Source: JAKFYM01 sp964416595
GTDB lineage: Bacteria > Bdellovibrionota > UBA1018 > CAIPTA01
Assembly: GCA_964416595.1 (NCBI GenBank)
Contig: CAYQES010000007.1
Coordinates: forward strand, 42,490-106,489
Direction: 5' to 3'
Length of the DNA: 64,000 nucleotides
Shown in pieces: positions 32,785-40,722 of this stretch (its first letter is position 1; each line of letters opens with the position of its first letter). The position numbers were made by a program, and so were the translations under genes. The notes below the pieces were generated by a model. The model worked only from the letters and a program-made list of their open reading frames with translations. It searched no databases and was not told the DNA's origin.

Positions 32785-34191
32785 TTAAGCCTTCTTTAAT
32801 CGCTGCGCAAATTCCCGCATATTCTTAATCGCCACATCCCCGAACATTTTCCGCTTTTCTTCTTTGGGGATTTTTTTAGGAAAACGCTGCCGTAATGACG
32901 CTAAAGCTTCGGTAAAAGGCTCGTCCTCAAACAGACCAAAGTTAATCCCCGAGGGCTGGAAATCCGTATTAAGGCAGTTACGTAAATGACCCAGCAAGGA
33001 ACCCATGGCGGAAGCGGCTGGCGGATCAGGAATCGGGCATTGCTTGAAGCGAGCTTCCGCAAAAATTCCCGCTAAGAGCCCCACGGAGGCAGATTCCATA
33101 TAGCCTTCCACGCCGGTGATTTGCCCCGCCAGGAGAATGTGCCGGGCTTTTTTTAGAGAAAGATCCAATTGCAACACGCGGGGGGAATCCACAAAAGTAT
33201 TTCGGTGCATGCTACCGAGCCGGAGGAATTCGGCTTTCCCTAAACCAGGAATGGTGCGGAACACTTCCGCTTGGGCGCCATATTTCAGTTTGGTTTGGAA
33301 GCCCACCAGGTTATACGCAGTTTTCGATTGGTTTTCGGGCCTGAGCTGCACCACTGCATAGGGCTCCCGGCCCGTACGGGGATCATCCAAGCCCACGGGT
33401 TTCATGGGCCCAAACCGCAAAGTATTGCGTCCCCGATCCGCCATTTCTTCAATGGGCATGCAGCCTTCAAAATGCTTTATGCGCTCAAAACTTTTGGACT
33501 CCACCCGTTCACCCTTTAATAGGAGATCCAAAAAATTTTCATACTCTTCTTTATTTAAAGGACAGTTGAGGTAGTCGGCGCTTTCATCGGTTTCCACAGC
33601 GGATTCTTCCAAAGCTCTGGTTTTTTTTCCGTAGCGATTGGCTGCAAAAATAATTTCTCGATCGAGGCTCATGGCATCAACGATTGGGCTAATGGCATCG
33701 TAGAAATAAAAATGGTCAGAGCCGATCCGTTTGCGTAAGCTTTCAGAGAGGGCTTGGCCCGTGAGCGGACCACTCGCAAGTATGGTGAGTGAGTTTGAGT
33801 CATCTGGCAGCGAAAGCACTTCTTCTTCACATACCGTGATCAGCGGTTCTGAGCGGATAGCTTGGGTCATGATCCGAGAGAAAACATCCCGATCTACAGC
33901 CAAGGCTTCTCCTGCGCCGATGGCCGCTTGCCGAGCACAGGTGATGGCAAGAGAGCCTAAAATTTCCATTTCTTGTTTTAAGATTCCAGGAGCCGTGATG
34001 GGACTCAGGCTTTTAAAGGAATTGGAGCAAACAAGCTCTGCAAAATCCCCAGTTTTATGGGCTTCCGTGAGAGTGCGCGGACGCATTTCGTAGAGATTTA
34101 CGGGAATACCCCTTTTTGCTAACCAAAAGGCCGCTTCGCAGCCGGCAAGGCCGGCGCCAATAATATTTACAGAAGAAGTGGAAGATTGCAT
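32785..34191 (-). CDS. trmFO: folate/FAD-dependent tRNA (uracil-54) methyltransferase TrmFO
   Basis: A 468-residue flavoprotein that makes m5U54 (ribothymidine) in the T loop of tRNA using methylenetetrahydrofolate. The FAD site 'NIIGAGLAGCEAAFWLAKRG' starts the protein. 'LYEMRP', 'ELVCSNSFKS', 'GPLTGQALSESL', 'FYFYDAISPIVD', 'CPLNKEEYENF' and 'FEGCMPIEEMADRG' are diagnostic. The C-terminal 'SGINFGLFEDEP' fits as well. It is encoded 35 bases downstream of the PAS kinase. Confidence 0.97.
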   Translation of the reverse strand: MQSSTSSVNIIGAGLAGCEAAFWLAKRGIPVNLYEMRPRTLTEAHKTGDFAELVCSNSFKSLSPITAPGILKQEMEILGSLAITCARQAAIGAGEALAVDRDVFSRIMTQAIRSEPLITVCEEEVLSLPDDSNSLTILASGPLTGQALSESLRKRIGSDHFYFYDAISPIVDAMSLDREIIFAANRYGKKTRALEESAVETDESADYLNCPLNKEEYENFLDLLLKGERVESKSFERIKHFEGCMPIEEMADRGRNTLRFGPMKPVGLDDPRTGREPYAVVQLRPENQSKTAYNLVGFQTKLKYGAQAEVFRTIPGLGKAEFLRLGSMHRNTFVDSPRVLQLDLSLKKARHILLAGQITGVEGYMESASVGLLAGIFAEARFKQCPIPDPPAASAMGSLLGHLRNCLNTDFQPSGINFGLFEDEPFTEALASLRQRFPKKIPKEEKRKMFGDVAIKNMREFAQRLKKA

Positions 34192-34226
34192 GCGGCGGCA
34201 GTTCTAGCACGGCAAATCCCAGCTGG

Positions 34227-35759
34227 CTAGTTAGAGGGGGCATTAGTGGTGAGGGGCAGGGTGAAGAAAAAGCGGGTGTTGCCGATTTTGGCATCATATT
34301 GCAAGCTTCCCCCATGATCCTCTACAATCCCTTTGGCAATACTAAGCCCTAAGCCGGTTCCTTCGCCTACATCTTTTGTGGTAAAAAAGGGCTCCATCAT
34401 TCGCTCGGAGATTAAGGGAGTGATGCCTTTGCCGCTATCGGAAATTTCAAAAAGCAATGTATTGTTAGCCAGAGTCACTTTCATTTCCACCCAAGCGTTC
34501 AATGTGCCATACACAGCGTCATGGGCATTGTTGAGTAAATTTAAAAGCACTTGTGAAAGTTGTACGGCTCGGCAATAAATCTCGGCCTTGGGTAAAACAT
34601 GTATTTTTAATTCGATTTGGTTGGAATAGAAGCGTTCCCGGCAGAGCTCCAGGGTGTCGTTTACGATTTGCTCCACCGACGCATATTCAAATGGATCATT
34701 ATCACCACTGCGGGAAAAGGCGCGCAGGCCTTTTACGATTCTTCCAATTCTCTGCACCGTTGATTCAATTTTTTGCACTGCCTCTTGCGCGGTGGAAAAG
34801 TTTTGGATTTTTAACGAATCGGAAATTTGTTTGGCTGATAGGCCAATGATGGCCAGCGGATTATTGATTTCATGGGCGATGCCACCAGCCATTTCGCCCA
34901 AAGAGCTCATTTTGGCTGAAGCTATGATTTTCACTTGTTGTTCTAAAATAATTTTATCCCGGCGCTTTAATTCATCTACGGTGGAACGCAACTCATGAAT
35001 ATCCACATGCCAGCCCGTCATGCGCAAAGGATTGCCTTGGCTATCCCAAATGCAAATGCCTTTGGCTAGGATCCAACGGTATTGGCCATCTTTACAGCGC
35101 AAGCGGTGCTCTAGGCGGTATTCGTCGGTTTTTTTGTCAAAATACTTTTGGATGGTTTGTAGGGCTGTGGCTTCATCATCGGGGTGAAGGAGATTGCGCC
35201 AGCCGGAAAGCTCCGGTGGGATATCTTCGTCCTCATAGCCCAACATTTTTTTCCACTGCTCGGAGAAATAAACTTCTCCGCTACTGATATTCCAATCCCA
35301 TAGGCCAGCATTGGCGCCATCGATAGCCAATTGAAAACGCTCTCTTTCTGCCTGTAGTTCCTCTATGAGTTTTTTCTTTTCTGTTTGATCTTCGGAAAAG
35401 AAAAGGCAAATGTCGCCCGTTTTGCTGGACTCTAAATACATCACTGTTACCTGTAGCCAGCGTTTTTCTCCGGCCCGATCCCAAACGAGGGGAAATTGTA
35501 CGGATGTTTTTAAATCTCGGGCTTCCCGATATTTGGATACTAAGAACTTCATCTGCTCAGGATTGGATCCAAAATCCAACAATGGTCGGCCCTTGGTGGA
35601 GCCCATGGGCTGCATAAGAAACTCTTCCACTGCAGGGCTATTTGCGATGAAAATGATTTTATCGTCAGTCACTTCCACTAGACCCGTGATCCAGGGGGCT
35701 GCCTCAATAAACTGAATGATCAACGGATTATTGGCTTGAAGTTTTTCTGATTTAAACAT
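34227..35759 (-). CDS. PAS-domain sensor histidine kinase
   Basis: A 510-residue kinase with no membrane segment, hence probably cytoplasmic. Residues ~10-130 and ~140-260 are two PAS domains; the second has 'GLWDWNISSGEVYFSEQWKKMLGY' and 'HPDDEATALQTIQKYF'. The phospho-acceptor is His296 in 'EMAGGIAHEINNPLAIIG'. The ATP-binding domain has the N box 'LLNLLNNAHDAVYG', G1 'ISDSGKGI' and G2 'GEGTGLGLSIAKGIVEDHGG'. No response regulator gene adjoins it, so it is an orphan kinase. The signal sensed is unknown. Confidence 0.93.
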   Translation of the reverse strand: MFKSEKLQANNPLIIQFIEAAPWITGLVEVTDDKIIFIANSPAVEEFLMQPMGSTKGRPLLDFGSNPEQMKFLVSKYREARDLKTSVQFPLVWDRAGEKRWLQVTVMYLESSKTGDICLFFSEDQTEKKKLIEELQAERERFQLAIDGANAGLWDWNISSGEVYFSEQWKKMLGYEDEDIPPELSGWRNLLHPDDEATALQTIQKYFDKKTDEYRLEHRLRCKDGQYRWILAKGICIWDSQGNPLRMTGWHVDIHELRSTVDELKRRDKIILEQQVKIIASAKMSSLGEMAGGIAHEINNPLAIIGLSAKQISDSLKIQNFSTAQEAVQKIESTVQRIGRIVKGLRAFSRSGDNDPFEYASVEQIVNDTLELCRERFYSNQIELKIHVLPKAEIYCRAVQLSQVLLNLLNNAHDAVYGTLNAWVEMKVTLANNTLLFEISDSGKGITPLISERMMEPFFTTKDVGEGTGLGLSIAKGIVEDHGGSLQYDAKIGNTRFFFTLPLTTNAPSN

Positions 35760-35762
35760 GGA

Positions 35763-36791
35763 TCAAATGGGTGATCTACCAGCTAACACTTCAGAGAAGT
35801 GATGGGTTAGGGGGTGTTTGTCCAAAATAATTTTTAATACGGCCGTGATGGGCACCGCTAAAAACATGCCAGCCACTCCCCAGATCAAGCCCCAGAACAT
35901 TAAAGAGAGCAAAATGGTAATTGGGTGCAGATCTAAACCTCTCCCTAAGAATTTTGGTTCTAAAATATTGCCCACTAAAACCTGGATGCACACTGGCAAA
36001 AGCATCACGATCCAAATGGGCCATGCTTCTTCGTATTGTAAAAGGGCAATGGGCAAAGGCAAAATGGTGGCCACAATTGAGCCTAAGGTAGGAATAAAAC
36101 ATAGCAGAAAGCAAAGGGTGGCAAACATCAACGTGAACTCGAGGCCCACAGAAACGTAAACGATCCAAACACCGAAGGCTACCACGAGATTACTCAAAAC
36201 CTTGGTGAGGATGTAGCTGCGGATTTTGGCGTCGATCTCAGCGCCGATACCGATTTTTTTATTGCCCACGCCCTTTCCACTTACTAAGAAAATTAAGAAC
36301 ACAACTACCAACAAAAAATCCAAGAGGAAGGCCACGGCCGTGCCCGCGGCGCTTTGCAAGTAAGAAAAAATAGGCAGTTCCCGGATTCGGGTGAGCAGCG
36401 AGGCCTGATCCAGGTGAATGCCAAAACGGGCCGAGGTGGTTACCACAATATCTGTCAATTGCGTGAGTTTGGCTTCGTATAAATAAAAGCTATTAATCAT
36501 GGTGTTGATAGAGCCCCTCACCACTAAGAAGAAGAAAGTTAAAACGCCAATAAACCCCAATATCGAAAGCATCACTGCCAGCCAATGGGGCAGTTTCATT
36601 TTTGTTTTTAGCCATCCCACCCACGGTGCGAGGAAGTAGGATAAAAAAAGCGCAAACACAAAAGGAATCATCATGCTGCGGGTATAGGAAAGGGCCACCC
36701 CGAGCATAATGGTGGCGATTACCAATAGGCTAACGGTGATCAATGTGGTTTGCGTGGGTAGTGAAAGCGGGGCAGCTGGCTTAATTTCCAT
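35763..36791 (-). CDS. AI-2E-family (PerM/YdiK-like) transporter
   Basis: From the ATG at 36791 the product is 342 residues with about eight membrane helices in the AI-2E pattern: three N-terminal helices, a soluble middle region (~80-150), then 'LTKVLSNLVVAFGVWIVYVSVG', 'LLCFIPTLGSIVATILPLPIAL', 'LVGNILEPKFLGRGLDLHPITILLSLMFWG' and 'VAGMFLAVPITAVLKII'. The 'EPKFLGRGLDLHP' stretch is diagnostic. Members export autoinducer-2 or act as ion exchangers; the substrate is open. An open frame extends 150 bases further upstream but runs into the xerC gene, and a good promoter sits just before the chosen ATG. Confidence 0.85.
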   Translation of the reverse strand: MEIKPAAPLSLPTQTTLITVSLLVIATIMLGVALSYTRSMMIPFVFALFLSYFLAPWVGWLKTKMKLPHWLAVMLSILGFIGVLTFFFLVVRGSINTMINSFYLYEAKLTQLTDIVVTTSARFGIHLDQASLLTRIRELPIFSYLQSAAGTAVAFLLDFLLVVVFLIFLVSGKGVGNKKIGIGAEIDAKIRSYILTKVLSNLVVAFGVWIVYVSVGLEFTLMFATLCFLLCFIPTLGSIVATILPLPIALLQYEEAWPIWIVMLLPVCIQVLVGNILEPKFLGRGLDLHPITILLSLMFWGLIWGVAGMFLAVPITAVLKIILDKHPLTHHFSEVLAGRSPI

Positions 36792-36796
36792 AGGGT

Positions 36797-36826
36797 ATTC
36801 TTTGCTGTGTGCAAAGAGGATGTCAA
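36797..36826 (-). promoter_or_regulatory. predicted sigma70 promoter of the AI-2E transporter gene
   Basis: Reading leftward, a perfect TTGACA (36826-36821) is followed after 18 bases by AAGAAT (36802-36797). The ATG (36791) is five bases beyond the -10, with no Shine-Dalgarno, so the mRNA may start at or next to the start codon. Confidence 0.45.
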
Positions 36827-36855
36827 TGGATCGAGAGTGCTGTATCCTTGAATTT

Positions 36856-37752
36856 ATGGAAAACCGCGCCTTCTTGTTGGTCGAGGCCTTCCTAGAGCAT
36901 TTACGGGATGAAAAAGACGCTTCGCCCCACACCTTGCGCAACTACCGCATGGATGTTTTGTCGTTTTTGGCTTTTTTAACAAAGGCCAAGGGTCCGCGCT
37001 TTTCACTGGAAGAAGTGGTGGTATTGGACTTTCGCTCTTACCTTTCGAGTTTGTATGGCCAGCAAGCCAAAGTGAGTTTGGCCCGCCGCCTAGCCGCGTT
37101 AAGATCTTTTTTTCGCTACCTCTACCGCCAAAAACACATTAGCCGTGATCATTCTTCGCTGGTGCCAACCCCTCGAGTGGAAAAAAAGTTACCCACCACT
37201 TTAAGTGTGGCAGAGGTTTCCCTGCTGTTGGAGGCGCCGGACCAAAACTCAAAAGAGGGATTGCGCAACCGGGCCATCCTGGAATTGCTATATTCCACGG
37301 GTCTTAGGGTGAGTGAATTGGTTTCTTTAGATAAGGAAAACTTCAGTGGCAGCGGCGTGTTTCGCGTGGTGGGCAAGGGGCGCAAAGAACGCATGGTGGT
37401 TTATGGGGATACGGCGGCGAAAGTGGTAGCCGCTTATTTGGAAGTGCGTAAAGAATTTTCCCCGAGAGAAGAGGAGCCCGCGCTTTTTTTAAATTCCCGG
37501 GGTGGCCGGCTCACGGTGCGTTCCGTGGAACGGATTGTGGCGGCAGCTGCTTTGGCTGCGGGGCTGCCAGCAGAAGTCACACCCCATACGCTTCGCCATA
37601 GTTTTGCGAGCCACCTCCTGGCCAATGGAGCGGATTTACGCTTGATCCAAGAGCTCTTGGGCCATGCATCTTTATCCACAACCCAGAAGTACACCCATGT
37701 GGAAATGGAAAAACTTTTAACAGAGTATCGCCAAGCCCATCCAAAGGGCTGA
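36856..37752 (+). CDS. xerC: tyrosine recombinase XerC
   Basis: From the ATG at 36856 the product is 298 residues, the normal Xer length. It has an N-terminal SAM-like core-binding domain ('AFLEHLRDEKDASPHTLRNYRMDVLSFLAFL') and a catalytic domain with the expected residues: Arg in 'YSTGLRVSELVSL', Lys in 'VVGKGRKERMV', 'HTLRHSFASHLL', 'LGHASLSTTQKYTHV' with the Tyr nucleophile. XerC resolves chromosome dimers at dif with XerD. No phage or integron features adjoin it, so a housekeeping role is most likely. An upstream extension of the frame overlaps the divergent promoter and is unlikely. Confidence 0.92.
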   Translation: MENRAFLLVEAFLEHLRDEKDASPHTLRNYRMDVLSFLAFLTKAKGPRFSLEEVVVLDFRSYLSSLYGQQAKVSLARRLAALRSFFRYLYRQKHISRDHSSLVPTPRVEKKLPTTLSVAEVSLLLEAPDQNSKEGLRNRAILELLYSTGLRVSELVSLDKENFSGSGVFRVVGKGRKERMVVYGDTAAKVVAAYLEVRKEFSPREEEPALFLNSRGGRLTVRSVERIVAAAALAAGLPAEVTPHTLRHSFASHLLANGADLRLIQELLGHASLSTTQKYTHVEMEKLLTEYRQAHPKG

Positions 37753-37782
37753 TTTTCGCTCCGCGCCATGGGCCTTATTGCT

Positions 37783-37811
37783 TTGCGATTTCGCAGCTGT
37801 TTGGCTACACT
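37783..37811 (+). promoter_or_regulatory. predicted sigma70 promoter of the hbd-crotonase-acad-icm operon
   Basis: TTGCGA (37783-37788), a 17-base spacer and TACACT (37806-37811). The predicted start at about 37818 leaves a ~32-base leader that contains AAGGAAGG before the ATG at 37850. No operator-like repeat was seen. Confidence 0.45.
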
Positions 37812-37849
37812 CCCTCCGTTTCACCGCCAAAATTAAGGAAGGAAATTTC

Positions 37850-38731
37850 ATGAAGTCATTCGCCATTATTGGGGCTGGTCAGATGGGTTCGGGCATTGCG
37901 CAAGTGGCTGCGCAAACGGGACTCCAGGTTTTGTTGAGTGACACTACTCTTGATCGGGCCCAAGGGGGCCGGACGAAAATAGAAAAGGATCTCCAGCGTT
38001 TGGTAGAAAAAGGCAAGCTGGATGCAAATAAGGCCAAAGAAATTCTTTCTTATATCAAGCCCATAGGCGGCTTTGCTGAACTAAAAGATGCGGATTTTAT
38101 CGTGGAGGCAGCCACGGAAAAAGTAGACTTAAAATACGAAATTTTCCGGGAGCTCGATAAAGTGGCTCGGCCTGGAGTGATTTTAGCCACCAACACTTCT
38201 TCGATTTCCATCACAGCCATCGCGGCCCAAACCAAACGCCCCACGGAAGTGGTGGGCATGCACTTTATGAATCCTGTGCCCGTGATGAAGCTGGTGGAAG
38301 GCATACGTGGTTTGCGCACATCGGATGCAACCTTTGCCACCATGAAGCAGCTCGCGGAAAAAATGGGAAAAACAGTAGTTGAGGCCCGGGATTTTCCAGG
38401 CTTTGCCGTGAACCGGATCCTTATGCCGATGATCAATGAGGCCGTGTGTGCTTTGTATGAAGGAGTGGCTTCGATCGAAGATATCGATACATCCATGAAA
38501 CTTGGAACGAACCAACCCATGGGCCCGCTCACTTTGGCGGATTTTATTGGTCTCGATACCTGTTTAGCGATCATGAATGTATTGCATGAAGGATTGGGCG
38601 ATAGCAAATACCGCCCGTGCCCGCTGCTAAAACAATACGTGAGCGCCGGCCTCTATGGACGCAAATCTGGAATTGGTTTTTATGACTACCGCTCTGGGGA
38701 ACCGAAAGCCACCAAGCCAGGAGCTTTTTAA
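37850..38731 (+). CDS. hbd: 3-hydroxybutyryl-CoA dehydrogenase
   Basis: A 293-residue cytoplasmic NAD(P)-dependent enzyme oxidising 3-hydroxybutyryl-CoA to acetoacetyl-CoA. The start at 37850 has AAGGAAGG and begins 'MKSFAIIGAGQMGSGIAQVAA', the dinucleotide-binding motif. Then come 'ATNTSSISITAIAAQTKRP', the catalytic His region 'VVGMHFMNPVPVMKLVE' and 'DFPGFAVNRILMPMINEAV'. The length matches single-domain HBDHs. It is the first gene of a tight five-gene operon: its stop overlaps the crotonase ATG by one base. Confidence 0.95.
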   Translation: MKSFAIIGAGQMGSGIAQVAAQTGLQVLLSDTTLDRAQGGRTKIEKDLQRLVEKGKLDANKAKEILSYIKPIGGFAELKDADFIVEAATEKVDLKYEIFRELDKVARPGVILATNTSSISITAIAAQTKRPTEVVGMHFMNPVPVMKLVEGIRGLRTSDATFATMKQLAEKMGKTVVEARDFPGFAVNRILMPMINEAVCALYEGVASIEDIDTSMKLGTNQPMGPLTLADFIGLDTCLAIMNVLHEGLGDSKYRPCPLLKQYVSAGLYGRKSGIGFYDYRSGEPKATKPGAF

Positions 38732-39546
38732 TGCAGCCGAAATTTGAAAATCTTTTATTGGAAGTAAAAGACAACGTAGCCACCATCTCCTTTAATCGCC
38801 CAAAGGCCTTGAATGCGTTGAATGAAGCTACGCTGAAAGAATTAAAAGCTGCCGTAGTATGGATCGAGCACCATGCTGCGGGCAGAGAAGGCGCCTCAAA
38901 GGAACAAGTGGACGTAGTGATTCTCACGGGATCCGGTGACAAAAGTTTTGTGGCGGGCGCTGATATCTTAGAAATGAAAGATAAATCCGCAGAGCAAGGG
39001 GAACTATTTGCCCGCATGGGCCAAGGAGTGAGCCGAGCCCTGGAATTATTACCCCAGCCCGTAATTGCCGCTGTAAATGGTTTTGCTTTAGGCGGGGGCT
39101 GTGAGTTTGCGTTAGCGTGCGATTTTATTTTGGCTTCGGAGAATGCGGTTTTTGGTCAACCAGAAGTTGCCTTAGGAATCATTCCTGGCTTTGGTGGATC
39201 TGTGCGCTTGGCCCGTTTTGTGGGACAACCCCGAGCCCGGGAACTTATTTATACTGGACGCAAAATCAAGGCCACGGAAGCCTTACGTATCGGTTTGGCC
39301 AATGAAGTGGTGCCCTTGGATCGATTGCTCGCGCGTGCGGGAGAAATTGCCCAGGAGATCCGCAAAAATTCACCCATGGCTGTGGCCAAATCCAAACGAC
39401 TCATGAACCAGATTTACACAATGCCCATTGATAGCGCCTTACGGGAAGAAGCACTTTTGTTTGGTGGAATTTTTGGCAGCTACGACCAACGGGAAGGCAT
39501 GTCAGCCTTTGCAGAAAAACGAAAAGCCACTTTTAAAGGGGAATGA
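38731..39546 (+). CDS. enoyl-CoA hydratase (crotonase)
   Basis: A 271-residue crotonase-fold enzyme adding water to crotonyl-CoA-type substrates. The oxyanion hole segments 'FVAGADILEM' and 'GFALGGGCEFALACD' are present, as are both catalytic glutamates of true hydratases, Glu125 in GGGCE and Glu145 in 'FGQPEVALGIIPGFGG'. An insert at residues ~49-58 (Ala/Gly/Glu/Lys-rich) lengthens the N-terminal part slightly. Between HBDH and acyl-CoA dehydrogenase genes, it completes a short-chain beta-oxidation set. Confidence 0.92.
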   Translation: MQPKFENLLLEVKDNVATISFNRPKALNALNEATLKELKAAVVWIEHHAAGREGASKEQVDVVILTGSGDKSFVAGADILEMKDKSAEQGELFARMGQGVSRALELLPQPVIAAVNGFALGGGCEFALACDFILASENAVFGQPEVALGIIPGFGGSVRLARFVGQPRARELIYTGRKIKATEALRIGLANEVVPLDRLLARAGEIAQEIRKNSPMAVAKSKRLMNQIYTMPIDSALREEALLFGGIFGSYDQREGMSAFAEKRKATFKGE

Positions 39547-39547
39547 A

Positions 39548-40708
39548 ATGGACCTTGGAATTTTAGAGTTAACTGAAGAGCAGCAGATGATCGTGGCTCA
39601 GGTGAGCGAGTTCGCCAAAAAAGAGATCGTACCCAAGGCTGCAGAAATTGATCAAACTGGCCGTTTCCCGAAAGAGATTGTGGTGGAAATGGGAAAAATG
39701 GGATTGATGGGAATCAATGTGGATCCGGAGTTCGACGGAGCTGGCCTCGATTACCTCACCTATTCTTTGGTGGGCGAAGAGCTCAACGCGGCTTGCGCTT
39801 CCACGGGAGTAATTTTTTCTGCCCATAATTCTTTGGCCTGTGGCCCTATGAAAAAATGGGGAACTCCTGAGCAAAAGAAGCAGTGGCTCGCACCCATGGC
39901 CCGGGGAGAAAAGATCGGAGCTTTTGCTCTTTCGGAACCAGGCTCTGGATCCGACGCCGGCGCCCTCATTTGCATTTGCAAAAAAGAAGGTGATCACTAC
40001 GTGGTGAACGGCACTAAGAACTGGATCACGAATGGTCCGGAGAGCGATACGATCATTTTGTTCGCAACTCTCGGCACGGAGCTAAAACACAAAGGCGTTT
40101 GCGCCTTCGTGGTGGACAAAAAAACTCCAGGCCTTTCCGTGGGCAAAGTAGAACATAAGCTTGGCATCCGTGGATCCGGCACTTCTCAATTGATTTTTGA
40201 AAACGTAAAAATTCCGGCGAGCCAAATGCTTGGTAAGGAAGGAGACGGATTCAAAATCGCTATGAGCACCTTGGATGGTGGGCGCATCGGCATCGCTTCC
40301 CAAGCATTGGGGATCGCTAGGGCCGCGATCGAAGCCGCTAAACGTTTTGCTTCTGAGCGGGAAACTTTTGGCAAGCCCATTGCGCGCCACCAGGGGATCC
40401 AATTTATGTTTGCCGATATGGCTACCCGCTTGGATGCGGCTCGACTCTTAACTTGGAGAGCTGCAAAGATGCAGGATCGAGGATTGCCGTTCACCCGGGA
40501 AGCGGCCATGGCAAAACTTTCTGCCTCTGAGGCGGCCAATTTCATCGTGGATAAAGCTCTGCAAATCCATGGTGGTTATGGTTATGTGAACGAATATCCC
40601 GTGGAACGCCACTTCCGGGATCAACGGATCACCGAAATCTATGAAGGCACCAGTGAAATTCAGCGGCTCGTGATTGCCAGTGCTGAGTTAGCAGAACACG
40701 CCCGTTAG
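39548..40708 (+). CDS. short-chain acyl-CoA dehydrogenase (butyryl-CoA dehydrogenase type)
   Basis: From ATG 39548, one base after the crotonase stop, the product is 386 residues, the standard ACAD length. FAD and substrate motifs are 'ALSEPGSGSDAGAL', 'GTKNWITNG' and 'QALQIHGGYGYVNEYPVERHFRD'-type text. The catalytic base Glu366 sits in 'ITEIYEGTSEIQR', the position used by short- and medium-chain dehydrogenases. Isovaleryl-CoA dehydrogenases carry a different residue there, so this gene is probably not the leucine-route enzyme. In this operon it should oxidise butyryl-CoA (and perhaps isobutyryl-CoA). Electrons would pass to ETF, which is not in the window. Confidence 0.92.
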   Translation: MDLGILELTEEQQMIVAQVSEFAKKEIVPKAAEIDQTGRFPKEIVVEMGKMGLMGINVDPEFDGAGLDYLTYSLVGEELNAACASTGVIFSAHNSLACGPMKKWGTPEQKKQWLAPMARGEKIGAFALSEPGSGSDAGALICICKKEGDHYVVNGTKNWITNGPESDTIILFATLGTELKHKGVCAFVVDKKTPGLSVGKVEHKLGIRGSGTSQLIFENVKIPASQMLGKEGDGFKIAMSTLDGGRIGIASQALGIARAAIEAAKRFASERETFGKPIARHQGIQFMFADMATRLDAARLLTWRAAKMQDRGLPFTREAAMAKLSASEAANFIVDKALQIHGGYGYVNEYPVERHFRDQRITEIYEGTSEIQRLVIASAELAEHAR

Positions 40709-40722
40709 AAGAGGAGAATCAC

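Noticed and set aside
36856..37752. Xer recombinase as a sign of a mobile element
   Set aside because: Length and motifs are those of housekeeping XerC. There are no attachment repeats, phage genes or composition break around it.
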